A DNA stretch of 64,000 nucleotides, from contig NW_018343982.1 of NCBI RefSeq assembly GCF_002099425.1, positions 11,815,501 through 11,879,500 of the forward strand. The letters run 5' to 3'. Every line of letters begins with the position of its first letter. Positions within the stretch are counted from its first letter, which is position 1. Under the pieces are notes generated by a model. The model worked only from the letters and a program-made list of their open reading frames with translations. It was not told the origin of the DNA and ran no database searches. Shown piece after piece: positions 11,565 to 22,848 of the stretch. The translations under genes and the position numbers were made by a program. The stretch comes from Phascolarctos cinereus (lineage: Eukaryota; Chordata; Mammalia; Diprotodontia; Phascolarctidae).

Positions 11565-12690
11565 TCAGGTGAGGCATAAAATAGGGAGATATATACTCAC
11601 TAAAATGTTTATGTTGGTCATGGAAAAGATATAGTGCACAGACCAAGTCACTGAGAGATTCCATATAGACTTCACAGCCCTCCAAAGGCTCCTGTTTGTT
11701 GATGACATTGTGTTGATTACATTAAGCTACAGAACTTTACAAAATCTCTACAGCTACTTAAATGTTTTTGCCTAAATATTTGCTCAGAAAAACTTCTTGG
11801 ATGAAGAATGTCTGTTGTTGATGTATAGTTGGATGGACAACCTACAGAACCGAGCTGCACCACTTTTTTATGTCAAGGACCCCTTTAGCAGTTTGGAGAA
11901 GCCTGTGATCCCTTTTTCAAAATGATTATTTTTGTTTGCATTCATAATCAAGAGAAATGCCAAATTTCAGTTAGAGGTTAAAGAAAATAGATTCAATTTT
12001 TTTCCCATTGAAATTTAAAGGGCTCCTGAAATCTATCCCTGGATTCTTTAGTGATCAGTGGACTTCAGATTAAGCATCCTTGGTACAGAGATTGTCCTTC
12101 AGTATACATATTAGATAAACTCCAAGTTGACAATGAATTGTACCTAGGATTGAATAAGAAAGGATAGTGGTTTAGATAACCATTGTGAAATTGCAAAGTT
12201 TCAAAAAATAACACAAAGTATTTCTTGAAATAAAGTATATATTTTAAATGCCAATCTTCTATTGATGGTGTGGAATCACTAAACATTACGTACAAGTATA
12301 ATGTCCAAAGATCTTAAAATGCCTATAACCCAGATGGTGAAAGAAAGGGCTATGGTAGGTATAAGTCAGATTCAAACTTTAAAGATAAGGAATTACTTGG
12401 GACATATGAAGTAACAGGTGTTATCAAAGAAACATGAGCAAAAAAAGATGTTTTGAACAGGTGGTGAGAGTGAGGGATAAATGGACAACATCTATTACAT
12501 TATTGTCTCAATGATGCTAAGATAAAGGATACTAGGTGGACCCCATTTTGAGGAAATTTTGTCAGGAGACAGATGAATTGAACAGAATGGGAAAGCATAG
12601 ATGAATTGTGATCTGGATCATTTGAGGTAATTACCTTATCCTTCTGAAATTACAGATCCACTTGAATGTATTTGAGTATTGTTAACCTTA
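11565..12690 (+). repeat. RTE-clade LINE, RT to C-terminus
   Basis: The + strand translation shows an RTE RT: an MLVMEKI-like stretch, then LLFVDDIVLITL, matching the family's FADDIvLI catalytic box with V in place of A. Further on come a VDNELYLG-like YLG motif and a C-terminal VVRVRDKWTT region like the BovB 'WAGHVaR..D.RWT' segment, followed by VDPI..NFVRRQ. Stops and frameshifts abound. It is interrupted by a DNA-transposon-like piece at 11858-12062. Confidence 0.72.
11858..12062. mobile_element. hAT/MER-like DNA transposon fragment inside the RTE element
   Basis: gtcaaggacccctttagca, then gaagcctgtgatccctt, and later gattctttagtgatcag resemble the body of a mammalian hAT-type non-autonomous element (the 'tcatggacccctttggcag' group). 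RTE-like coding resemblance stops at its left edge and resumes after its right edge, so it probably inserted there. Exact termini not resolved. Confidence 0.42.
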
Positions 12691-12806
12691 GTTTGTAGCT
12701 AATCCTGTCTGTTGTGGGGCCTTCATGATTTTAAACGGCTATTGCTTTTCTCATTAGGAACAGATAACAGTGGGCTCAGGATGATAGGACTTTTATCTAG
12801 TGGTTT

Positions 12807-12820
12807 GGGCTTAAATTCTT
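12807..12820. repeat. Target-site duplication, left copy
   Basis: gggcttaaattctt, identical to the copy at 13368-13381. Confidence 0.93.
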
Positions 12821-13367
12821 TTTTTAAAATATATTTTAAATTTTTTTATTTCATTTTTTTCTAATAAATTTTCCACAAGATTTTGAATTCCAAATTTTCT
12901 CCCCATCTCGCCCTTCCTCTCACCCCAAGATGGCATGCGTTCTGAATACTCCTTCCCCTAATCTTCTCCCCTTTCTATCTTTCCCCCCTTCTCTTATCTC
13001 CTTCCCCTTCTATTTTCCTGTAGGTCAGGATAGATTTCTATAACCCATTTCCTGTATTTCTTATTTCCCAGTTGCATATGAAAACAATTTTTTAACATGT
13101 GTTTTTAAAACTTTGGGCTCCAGATTTTCTCCCCCTCTCCCCTTATTGAGAAGGCAAGCAACTCAATATAGGTTATACATGTGTAGTTATGCAAAACACT
13201 TCCATAGTAGTCACATTGTGAAAAACTAACTATATTTCCCTTAATCCTATCCTGCCCCCCGTTTATTCTATTTTCTCTTTTGAGCCTGTCCCTCCTCAGA
13301 GGTATGTGCTTCTGATTACCCCCTCCCCCAATCTGCCCTACCCTCTATCATCCCCCTGCTCTCTTGT
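12821..13367 (-). repeat. L1 3'UTR, 5'-truncated insertion
   Basis: The left end is T-rich (the antisense poly-A) and the body is C/T-rich (ccaaattttctccccatc, ttgagaaggcaagca, aatataggttatacatg), the antisense of the marsupial L1 3'UTR. It is 547 bp long and bounded by identical 14-bp direct repeats, the classic signature of target-primed reverse transcription. Confidence 0.9.
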
Positions 13368-13381
13368 GGGCTTAAATTCTT
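13368..13381. repeat. Target-site duplication, right copy
   Basis: gggcttaaattctt, identical to the copy at 12807-12820. Its perfection suggests a fairly recent insertion. Confidence 0.93.
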
Positions 13382-15040
13382 AAGGGGGAAAAAAGTAGGT
13401 GATAATAGCTTGAGGTTGTTGAAGGATCCATGGATCCTTATTGTCCTCTAGGATTTGGGTTTCCATGTGTTCTCTGAAAGGCCGAGTATTGGTTCCTTTA
13501 GGCCATCGTCTGGTTCTGGGGTTCCATTTCACAAGAGATTTTTTTCAACATCACATACGAATTTTAAATGATGAAACATTGATTATGATAAAATCCAAAA
13601 GTGAATCATTCTTTTAGCATTGAAGGGATGTTTGTTTCATTATAATTCATCTTCTCTGAATATATATATGAAAGACAGATGAAAGGTGAATACTTATGGA
13701 AATGCTTTTGGGCAAGATAGTTTGAAATAAACACAAATATAATGGTAGAAGACAATTTCATTTGGATATACTGAAGTACAATTCCCAAGAATATGGTCTT
13801 ATTGCAAATGTTGAGGAGCAGCAGTTGCCAAATAGATTGACTTTGTATACAATGACATAGTGAGGTGCAAATTTAATATCTTCGTACGCATGGTAAAAAT
13901 GTGTCACTACCAGCAACAGATGGAATATGCAGAAGAGTGTCTATCCTCCATCCACTGATAAATTTATAGCTTAATGGAGCTCATACAGTCTGATGTCATC
14001 TATTATTTGAAAGATGTAATTGAAAACAAGTTTTTTACTTGTTGTATATAAATTCATTGACAGTAGAAAGTTTCGTTTTTGTCTTTGTAGTTGCAGCATC
14101 TAGTAAAATACCTTTCATGTAGTAAACATTTAATTGACTCTCCAAATTAGAACTGGTATTTCTAATTTTAAGTTTTCATACTGAGGAAATAATTAAAAAT
14201 TATTTTGAAAACCTTTAAAATAATTAAAAATTAATAAAAATTTCAAAATGATACTATCCTTATTTAAATATGCAGTGATTTAGGTATGTTTTGATTACAG
14301 AAGGCTCACTAGAATCTTGATTATTTGTGTGATGGCGATTCAGTACCACAGTTTACTGCATTGCAGGGAAATCTGCCTCTTGTCTTCAAATCTACCTGTC
14401 TCCTAAAGGACTTACCTCAAAATTCTTTGGTCATTAATTTCCTTAGGAAGAAGTAAGATTTATTTCATCTGGTAAAAAAGTAGTAGTTGTGTTTTTCCTA
14501 AAACAGAACCACAACATGTAGAATAAGTAGGTTTATGTTTCCTAACATATAGGCTATGTGGGATTTATCTATAATTTTGAGATGATGAAAATTCCTATGG
14601 ACCTTCTGTGGAAGTAGAGGTGCTTCCCTTTGCCCTTTTGTGCTATTCTTAAAGTTATTGCTTTTTGGGAATCTATAAATCTCTGGAGGGGAATTATGTG
14701 GATGGTTTTACTAACTTGGACCATAAAGCTTTTCTGGGTTAGTCCAGAGGGAAATTTATTTCACTTTAGGTTAGCAATACCTCATAAACTTTCTAAGAAT
14801 CTCAATGTGAGTCTCAAGGTGAGTATAATATTAGTGTTTTGCTTTAGTAAAAGCTTTAACAAGGCCTCTCATGCCTTTAGATTTTTTTGAGGGGTATGTT
14901 TAGGAGTTAACTAATAACATATCTTTCGACTACATTGTTTCTTATAGCTTTAAAGCTAACAATTGAACTTCATTGTTAAGTAAGGTGATCTGTTTTATAG
15001 TTAGGACAATGAGATTTTATTTTGAGTTTGGAGAAGAAAG
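13382..15040. other. No recognised feature
   Basis: AT-rich intron with no recognised repeat, RNA or coding segment. Confidence 0.5.
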
Positions 15041-15215
15041 CATTGTGTAGTTAAGAAAAATGATGACTCTGGAGATAGGGGACCTGGGATCAGAGTTCTG
15101 TCACTTACTGCAGCCTGGGCGACATGACACAAGTCACTCAGCCCCTCTAGGCCTTAATTTCCTCCAAGTCCTCTAAGCACCCTTCTAGTTCTAAATCCAA
15201 GGTCCTTTCTGCTTT
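15041..15215 (+). repeat. MIR-like SINE
   Basis: cattgtgtagttaagaaaaa (head) is followed by ggagataggggacctgggat, tcacttactgcagcctggg, aagtcactcagcccctc and a right arm (ccttctagttctaaatcc). Confidence 0.75.
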
Positions 15216-15343
15216 ATTAATGATCCTGTAATCTTATTCAATTGATCCAGAATCTTATTAGAGAAGCTACTCCCTTACTTCTGCAGATAGCAACCTTTTT
15301 TTGTACTGAGTGAGTCTGTAAATCCCTTATAGAAAATCTAGAG

Positions 15344-15410
15344 CAGGACTGGGGAACCTGAGGCCTCAAGGCCACATGTAGCTTTCTAGGCTGTGGGTTC
15401 CCCACCCCTG
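15344..15410. mobile_element. Minimal hAT MITE (two facing termini)
   Basis: caggactggggaacctg at the left and gctgtgggttccccacccctg at the right are imperfect inverted repeats. The left arm continues into ggcctcaaggccacatgtag. These are the same terminal motifs as the foldback element at 6076-6260, with almost no internal sequence left. Confidence 0.7.
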
Positions 15411-15535
15411 AAGAGAGTGCTCTGGAGTACATCTTTGAATCCTTAGTGATTACCAATAGAACATTTTGGAAGTTTATCTATTATCTCTCCTTCTCACCTT
15501 ACTTCATGACATACCTACCTCTTTTTTCAAGTTTA

Positions 15536-15536
15536 T

Positions 15537-15568
<32 letters not shown>

Positions 15569-15603
15569 ACACACACATACATACACACATACATATACAT
15601 ATA
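15536..15603. repeat. (CA)n/(CATA)n microsatellite
   Basis: Pure ACAC run followed by acatac-type units. Open frames rich in His-Thr here are artefacts of the repeat. Confidence 0.93.
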
Positions 15604-15821
15604 TACTGTATTATATTTTTATGCTACTTCTTCCATGTTAGCATCCTTATGTATAACATGTATCTTCTTGTTTCCCTTTGGGTCACATTAAATTATTCTT
15701 TAGATATCATACTCTTCTGTGATTTGAAGTCATATGGCATTACTAAGAGAATGTTATAACTCATCAATTTCCAAAAGATAATCTTCGGTTTCCTATGAAA
15801 CAGGGAAGGAGAGAAGAGGAA

Positions 15822-16074
15822 ATAAACATTTACATAGCACCTACCGTACACTAGGCTTTATACTAAGTGTTTTACAAATATCTCATTTCATCCTGATAAC
15901 AACCCTGTGTAATACGTGCAATTATCCCCATTTTGCTATTGAGGAAACTGAAGCAAATAGAGGTTAAGTAACTTGCCAAGTGTCACAGAGCTGCTAAGTG
16001 TCTGAGATCAAATATGAACTCAGATATTTCTGATTCTTGATCCAGTACTCTATCCACTACACTGCCTAGCTGCT
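15822..16074 (-). repeat. CORE-SINE, near full length
   Basis: On the minus strand: gcagctaggcagtgtagtgg (head), agagtactggatcaagaatc, aagttacttaacctctattt, tttcctcaatagcaaaatgg (CORE) and a right arm (ataaagcctagtgtacgg). About 250 bp, the complete MIR/MON-type architecture. Confidence 0.85.
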
Positions 16075-16086
16075 TCAAAGGAGGAT

Positions 16087-16109
16087 TCTCTCTCTCTCTC
16101 TCTCTCTCT
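16087..16109. repeat. (TC)n microsatellite
   Basis: About eleven TC units immediately next to the SINE head. Confidence 0.9.
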
Positions 16110-16429
16110 ACTTTGTTGTGAAGCTATAGTTAAGCTATCCTTTACTTGTTCAGTTGATTTTGTATACCAAAATACAATATTAATTTCTTTAAATTTATTT
16201 TTATTTTTGGCCCATTTTCCCAAACTTTTGAAATATTTTTTGATCTCTAGTTTTATCTAGATTATTTTAACTATTCCTTTCAGCTTTATTTCCTTTGCAT
16301 ACTAGATGAGCTTGATTTTGGTTTTTACTTAAATCATTGATTATAAATTTTATGTAGGACAGGGCTAATAATACAACATTCAGTATCCCCAAGAAAACAG
16401 GAACAGGACCAGCATAGACTTTCCCTTCA

Positions 16430-16640
16430 AAAGTGTGTTTATCTGGTTCTTTTTACTTAACTCTTTACCCTCTGGTGTCAGTCTTCCCATGTTTACTGAA
16501 AGTTTTCACATTAGCAATTTCTAATGAGGCAGTAATGTTCCAGTACAGCCACGTACCATAATTTTTTTGAACATTCCCCAATCTATGGGTGCTGATTTTG
16601 TTTTTAGTTCTTTACCATCACATCTCATTTTAACATTCGA
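16430..16640 (-). repeat. Old L1 ORF2 3' fragment
   Basis: aatgttccagtacagccacg, then ttgaacattccccaatctat and agttctttaccatcacatc follow the order of antisense L1 ORF2 C-terminal sequence (compare 33200-33310). Strongly diverged. Confidence 0.6.
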
Positions 16641-16859
16641 ATACTTGAATGGGTCTGTGATCTCATGGATTTGAAAGTTTTTTTTCAATGGTATAGATCT
16701 CAATCCATTTATACCTGCTCATCTTATGTGATTCTTGTCTATGTCCCCCCACCCCCCCACACACACCAAAAAAAGTTCACCACAAGGGAACCATGAAATG
16801 TACTAGTGGCTTTCTTCATTTTCTCCTGACATCATATGGGTGGCATTATAGCACTCTCC

Positions 16860-18160
16860 TTGTCCACTTGTTATTTTTCACCCTCACTTTCTCTTTTTCC
16901 TGTGTTGTAGTCTGTGTATTTCTCCATTGCCCTCTGTGATAATAGCTTTTAATTCTTCAGAGACTGTTGCATTTTATGTCTTATTGCTATATAGCAGCAC
17001 TGGTAGAACATTGGTATTTTTAAAATGAGGCTTTGCTTTCATAGGAAGTTTGGAATCATTAAAAGATGTTTGCAATTTCCTGAAGGCAATTCAGCCCACT
17101 CTTCACATTTTACCTTATGCCAAACTCCATGTATATCTTACTTTCTATCCAAAATATACATAATGATGATCAAGGTTTATAGCTTGTCCATCCAGATGCA
17201 TGCTGTAATATGAGAAATAGATATCCTTCATATATTTACTTTATACTCTGTGCATGGTTAGGCCAAATGCCTTTGAGTGATTGTAGATTTCTTCTAGGAG
17301 TCTCTGCAGTGTTACAGAGTTTAATAAAATCATCGCAATGTCATATGTAAACAGGAACATTGATAATACTAGAAATCCATAGGGAATTCCTGTTTAGCTT
17401 GGACTCTGTGTTAGATCTCCTCCATCATAGTGATGATTACTTTTGCTGAGTATACGTCTCCCTGTATTATGATGAACAGGATTGTTTCTGTTGCTCTGTC
17501 TTTCAGGCAATCCTAATTGTTTTATGGTATTGATGTGAGATGCTTTATGGCAATGAGTCTGAAAGGCAACATTTTTGTTTTACCAAATCAAATTCTTTTT
17601 TTATGATTAGCAAATAATCAGCACAGTAGGATTTTATATTTTCTACATCCTTCAGATGATTATGAATGGTGCGTATGTGGTCCATTTTTGAATATTGCTT
17701 GTGAAAGCCTCCATGTTTCCACTAATAATGCTCTCATCAAGGATGCCCTCAATTTGTTTATAGATGACTCTCACAAAGGTTTTATATTGATATGAGAACA
17801 GAGATATAGGTCTGCGGTTAATGATGGTAACATTAGTTGTCTTTTCCCTTCTACTAATGGGATCAGATTTTTTTCATGTCTGTGTTATGTTTTCCTTGAT
17901 AAACCTTGTAATTTTTTTCCCTCAGTGTTTTCACATTGTGTACTATATGCCTCTTCTATAGGCATGTGGTCCAATTTGGTTGTTTTTCTTGCCTTTGATC
18001 TATTTAGTGCCATTTCTATCTCTCTTACAAGTGCATCTAGAACTATATTGTTAGTATCTAAGTGTGATGGTTTTGTTGTTCTTGATTTAAAAAGAAAGTT
18101 TGTTATGATTTTTTTAATAAATCTTTTTCATTTTCCTTCTATTCTTCTAATATCACTGGG
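16860..18160 (-). repeat. RTE-clade LINE, reverse transcriptase and thumb
   Basis: Minus-strand translation gives RPISLLSHIYKIFVR (matching the BovB/RTE 'yRPISLLSh.YKlf.Ri' motif), then YKQIEGILDESI, then LDGQAINLDHHYVYFG (YLG motif region), then AFRKLQTSF and VLPVLLYSN (for 'VLPaLlYG'). The domain order is right for an RTE ORF. Stops are frequent. The EN domain of a similar element lies in the opposite orientation at 18725-19490. Confidence 0.82.
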
Positions 18161-18425
18161 CTAATTTTGCTTAATTGAATTGTTGTCAAGCTTCCTTTAT
18201 TTTTACCTTATATTTCTCTTTGTTTTATGAGATGATACTATACACAGTTTTCCATCATCCATTTACATAATATTTTATAAATAATTTTATTTTTAAAGTT
18301 GGAATTGCCTTTGCCAGTCATCTCTGTCCATTTGTTAAATCAAATGTTTGCTAAGACTCTTTTTTTTTGGCTCAAGAGATCTCCTTGTTATGGCAATTAA
18401 TTTACATTGGCTAAAATTGTGTGGG

Positions 18426-18440
18426 AAATTATAATTTATA
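18426..18440. repeat. Target-site duplication of SINE, left copy
   Basis: aaattataatttata, matching 18614-18628 (aaattatgatttatg) at 13 of 15 bases. Confidence 0.75.
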
Positions 18441-18613
18441 GGGGCAGCCAGGTGGCACAGTAGATAGAGAACCGACTCTGAAGTCAGGAGGACCTGAATT
18501 CAAATCTAGCCTCAGATCAAACACTTGACACTTACTAGCTGTGTGTGACCCTGGGCAAGTCACTTAACTCCAATTGCCTTAAAAAAAAAGGTTAAAAAAA
18601 AGAAACCTTCCAG
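18441..18613 (+). repeat. SINE1_MD/WSINE1-type SINE
   Basis: Begins ggggcagccaggtggcacag, continues gaagtcaggaggacctgaat, and includes gtgaccctgggcaagtcact and an A-rich tail. Complete copy between 15-bp imperfect direct repeats. It lies between the two oppositely oriented RTE pieces, so it inserted after them. Confidence 0.9.
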
Positions 18614-18724
18614 AAATTATGATTTATGTCTATGTCTTTTCTGTTGACAATGGCTGCCCATGAAACAAAGACAAAATCAAAATTACACTCAGCTTTTAGA
18701 TAATTCATATGCTTTAAACTATAG

Positions 18725-19490
18725 CTATGAAATCCTTGTCCAACGACCAGTGAGTGGACATAATTATAGAAGAACTGAATAGTATCAATTTTGACATTCT
18801 TGCTATAATCCAAACCAGAAGAAAGAAGCACATTGCTGATAAATGGAAAGGTAGCTTCCAGTTACTTCTTGAAGAGACAAAGAAAGAAATTGAGAGGATG
18901 AGTTTTATTCAATACCCTAACAACAAGAAATGTTATTTCTTGAGATATTTTGTCATCATGTATTATATTACTAAGGAAAAGTAATGATGCAAAAGGAACG
19001 TCATGAAAATAATTGCAACTAATGTGCCACATCAGTTGCTGAGGATGAGGAGGGAGAGAAATTCTGTGGAGAAATTGATAAGATGCTTCAATTCAAATCA
19101 GTATATACTCTGATATTAAGTTCAGTGAAACAGTGGCAAAAACTGAGGATAGGGAGAAACATTATGGCAAAGCATCATTCAGGAAGCTGGCACGAAAAAG
19201 GATCAAGGCTTGTGGATAACACAGAAGACTTGTACATTTATATCATAAATATTTTCTTTGAGAAAATATTGTTAGGTGATAGAAATGGTGAGGACCAAAT
19301 AACGCTACAAAATGAAATGCATTGCATTTGAAAAATACTTGTTACTGATCTGGGAGTTATTCCTGAATCAGTTGTCTTTGTATAGTCAGACTATTGACTA
19401 GAGATAAGATCAGAATTAGTAAATCATAAAAAGAATAACAAGAAAAAGATGTGACACACAGTTAACACAAGCTGATCCTGAACTATTTAA
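18725..19490 (+). repeat. RTE-clade LINE endonuclease domain
   Basis: The + strand translation shows the apurinic-type endonuclease layout of RTE elements: LNSINFDILAIIQTR (EN motif I region), then TNVPHQLL for the 'vYAPT' strand, SGSWHEKGSRLVDNTEDLYI (G.RNekG.rLv.Fa....I), and a terminal SDY-LEIRSE where the family has SDHRLvra. The catalytic SDH has become SDY. Degraded and non-functional. Confidence 0.78.
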
Positions 19491-20105
19491 ATGAATAATT
19501 GGGAAACAAAATGGGAAACAAGCAACATTGTAACATATTTATTTGTGTCACCCCTTTACTAAACCATAAGCTAATCAAAGGCAAGGAATCAATAACGTTT
19601 CATATTTGGATCCTCCATAGCCATCACAGTGTCTTCAAGGAACTTAGCAGATGTTTACTGAATTCAGTTTAAATGAGTAGAAATTAGTTAACCATACTTT
19701 CCATATTTCTAATGTTATTGACTTTGAAGAAGTGCTCATTTTCTTACTCTAGAATTATCTGTATATGACATTTTTGAACCTCACCATCTGTATTCTTCCT
19801 GATTAGACTCTTTTTAGTTAGTTAATCAAGGCTGCAAAGGCTGGATGTGGACTTGGAGATAAGGACAGGTAGAAGGTGTTGCATGTAGTCCCTGTGTAAT
19901 TTCTAGATGGTATCTTAAGTGCCATAGGTTCTCTTAGGATGATGATAATGTCCTCTTCATTATGTCTATTGTAGAACTAAATTATAATTGTTAAGTGAAT
20001 GACTATGCATAACTCTCCATATTTGTAAATCATAGCTTATGTTAGGACCTTGAGGATTTATAGTGAGATGATATACTTTAACATTTTATTTACAAACATA
20101 GGAAC
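19491..20105. other. No recognised feature
   Basis: AT-rich intron. At 19545-19690 (ttgtgtcacccctttactaa, then gcaaggaatcaataacg) there is a faint resemblance to an L2-type 3' end, too weak to call. Confidence 0.45.
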
Positions 20106-20109
20106 ATAG

Positions 20110-20280
20110 AAACATAATTCATAGAATCATAGGTTGAGAGCGCTAGAAGGGCACTTGGAGTTCAACCATAACTATGTTAAAGATGATGGGTAGAGAGTTG
20201 AAGTAACTTGTCACATAGCTAATTTCAAATGAAGGCCTGAAATCCAAGTTTTCCTTATTCCAAAGCCAGCATTCTATAAA
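20110..20280 (-). repeat. MIR-related SINE fragment
   Basis: atcataggttgagagcgcta, then agaagggcacttggag and aaagccagcattctataaat: the same antisense arrangement as at 9417. Confidence 0.65.
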
Positions 20281-20386
20281 TTGATAAAGTTAACACACTC
20301 TCTTAACCTCTCTTGCTCAGAAATAATTTTGCCACATTTGAAACTACTCTTAAGTTAGTAAACCATATGAATCTTTCAAAACATAA

Positions 20387-20575
20387 AATAATGAAATAGT
20401 GGATAGAAATCCAGGTTTGGAGTTGGAAAGACTTAGGTCTTTGACACACACTGACTCTGTGATCTTGAACAAATCCTAGTAAAAGTATCCTAGGCAACTG
20501 TTCTAAGTCTGTAAGTGGAGGGAGTTACCTCATCAGGAATTGCCTATGCCAATGAAACAGATTTGGTCTAAAATG
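20387..20575 (+). repeat. MIR-like SINE
   Basis: gaaatagtggatagaaatcc, then ggtttggagttggaaagact, gactctgtgatcttgaac and a diverged right arm. Confidence 0.68.
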
Positions 20576-20579
20576 CCTT

Positions 20580-21410
20580 TTTTATATGATATTTTAAAAT
20601 TGATTTTTTTTATTTGTATTTACATCACTCTCATTTCTAAATATTTCTTCCCTTCTCTAAAATCCAACAAGTTATTCTTTGTAATAAAACATTGAGAAAA
20701 AACATTTTAACATACACTTTGATTTTAATAATGTATTTAGGAGTGTAATAATGCATTAATAGTGCATTTTAATACACTGATGGAACTGATGTAAGAAAGG
20801 AATGAGAAATACTATTTCCCACCTCTTCTTTGGTACTAACCCTTGAACATTGCAATAGCTTAGCATTCAGTTTTCTTGTTCTTGTTCTTTTCATTTGTAT
20901 TATAATCAGTGTGTATATATTTTTCCTGGTTCTACCTTATTCTGTATCTGTTCATATAGGTCTTCCCATGTTTCTCTAAATTATTCATATCCATTCATTT
21001 ACGCTAATATTCCATTATATTTATATACTATAATTTGCTAAGCCATTGCCTTGATTGATGGTCATGTACTTTGTTTCCAATTTTTTTTCCTACCACAAAA
21101 AGTATTTCTATGAATATTTTGGTTTATATGGAACCTCAGTCTTGGATATTGGTCTCAAAGGTACTGGGGCATTTATGGATATTTTACTCCCTTCCTTAGT
21201 ATAATTCTAAATTGCTCTTTAGAGTGGTTGGATAAGTTTCCAGCTTTACTATCAGTGTATTAGTGTTCCTGTCTTCCCACAGCCCCATCCAGCATGGGCT
21301 GTTTCCATATTTTGTTACCTTTACCAATTTGCTAGATGTGAAATGAAACCTCAGATTTTAATTTGTATTTCATTTAACATTTTAAATGGATAATTTATGT
21401 ATGTACTTAT
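20580..21410 (-). repeat. L1 3' end, old copy
   Basis: A T-rich left end and antisense 3'UTR are followed by the ORF2 C-terminal landmarks: cctggttctaccttattctg, atattccattatatttat, ttgattgatggtcatgtact, attgctctttagagtggttg. About 830 bp. It ends only 222 bp before the ATRNL1 exon at 21633. Confidence 0.82.
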
Positions 21411-21632
21411 CCAGTATAATAAAGTCTCTTTATTTTTCTCCTCTATAAGTAGTTGGTGTCATGTTTCGGTTTCATATATACCCTGTAGTTAGTATGGTGT
21501 ATTCACTTGACAAAATACAAAATGTGTTAATTTGCAGTTATTTTCAGGGATTGTGTTTATAATGCAGTTATATTTTTAACTATATTAGAATTGTAATATT
21601 TTCCTTAATATTTTCCTTTCTTTCTCTTATAG

Positions 21633-21816
21633 TATCTAATACCTGGCTTGTTCCAGAAACAAAAGGAGCAATTGTGCAAGGTGGATATGGCCACACAAGT
21701 GTGTATGATGAAATGACAAAGTCTATTTATGTACATGGTGGTTATAAAGCTTTACCAGGCAACAAATATGGACTAGTAGATGATCTTTATAGATATGAAG
21801 TTAATACCAAGACATG
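21633..21816 (+). CDS. ATRNL1: ATRNL1 exon, kelch repeat
   Basis: This exon codes for about 61 residues of attractin-like protein 1, a large single-pass membrane glycoprotein with CUB, EGF, kelch, PSI, C-type-lectin and laminin-EGF domains. The reading SNTWLVPETKGAIVQGGYGH, then TSVYDEMTKSIYVHGGYKAL and a DDLYRYEVNTKTW end, is a complete kelch blade: paired glycines (VHGGYK), then the Y and W spacing typical of the fold. From memory, human ATRNL1 differs at only two positions (EMTKS for EITKS, LYRYE for LYKYE), and the paralogue ATRN is clearly further away. It corresponds to about residues 440-500 of ATRNL1. The acceptor follows a strong pyrimidine tract (tttctttctcttatag). The donor is ATG/gtaagt. 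The exon starts with two bases of a split codon and ends with TG of the Trp codon, completed by the next exon. Length is 184 nt, not a multiple of three. Confidence 0.96.
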
Positions 21817-22651
21817 GTAAGTAAATGTGATTAGGGGAAAGGAGAACAGAAGAAAAGGGAATGGGAAAATGTGGTGTTAGTACTGACATTATATTTAAAC
21901 ATAATAGTGGCATGAATTAGATATTCTGTGGTATTTCACCGTATTTTAAGGTAATTCTATATCATTACATATAAAACAGATAAATGATATTTTGTAATTT
22001 TATCAGTCTTTGAATTAATTTCCATCAATTCATGAAAAGGTCATTATGGAAAAATTAACTCATAAAGAAGGGAAATACCATATTCTATGTAAAAATTGCT
22101 GTGAATGACTATAGAAAATTTCAGCTCGCCTCTTTCATCGCAGTACTAAATTGCTTAATTCAAGAATGGTTTAAAGTTGAAATGGGGTTATGATGCTAGG
22201 ATCTTTGAGCCCATGTTGGTCTTCCTTGTGTTAACAAGCTAGTTCTGCATGGGTGTAGCAGTCTCAAAAGGCAGGCAATTTACTGGTTTAGCCTGTGACC
22301 GAGAAGTGTCCTAGCTACGTGAAAACTCTCTACCATCCTTTTGAATTCCCTTACAACCTGAATCCTGTCATTCTAATTGGCACGATTTTTTTCTTCTTTC
22401 TCTATGCTTTCACCCATGGCCATTCATTTCTGGTGATGAAAAACTGATGGTGTCTTAGAAATAGTGAATGCTTTATATACTTCCTTCTTGATGTATATTC
22501 CTGTGGCCCCTTCTACTTTAATATGCACTTGTATTCCATAGCAAAGACTGTGACCTGTAGCTCAGTGATGTCTCTTTTAAAGTTCATACAACCCACATTA
22601 TAACTGCAGACATGATAAAATTTAAAGCATTCTAGGAAGATGAAAATCTCC

Positions 22652-22848
22652 CCTAGAGGTATCAAACACATATGTGGGTCCCATGTGGCCCAGTGCCACA
22701 GAATTAGGTTAAAATGTAATTGAGATATATTTAATGAAATAAATAAAAAACCACACATGACATTTAAAAACTAAGTTAATATATGCAGCCACAGGGATAC
22801 ATATGTATAGCCTAGTAGCTTCTTTCTATTTGAGTTTGACACTACTGA
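22652..22848. mobile_element. hAT-type MITE
   Basis: Imperfect terminal inverted repeats (aggtatcaaacaca at the left; tgagtttgacactac at the right) enclose a body with gtggcccagtgccaca and gaaataaataaaaaaccaca. This matches a widespread mammalian hAT MITE whose ends read ggtgtcaaactc. About 197 bp. The preceding 21840-22650 is unrecognised intron. Confidence 0.72.

Larger units (their letters stand above)
1..21632 (+). other. ATRNL1: ATRNL1 intron (partial, upstream of the first visible exon)
   Basis: Everything up to the acceptor AG at 21631-21632 reads as intron. I looked for the residues expected just upstream in ATRNL1 (the preceding kelch blade) and found no matching open segment with splice sites, so the upstream intron appears to exceed 21.6 kb. 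That fits the very large introns known for this gene in other mammals. A diverged or very short exon could have been missed by eye. Confidence 0.75.
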
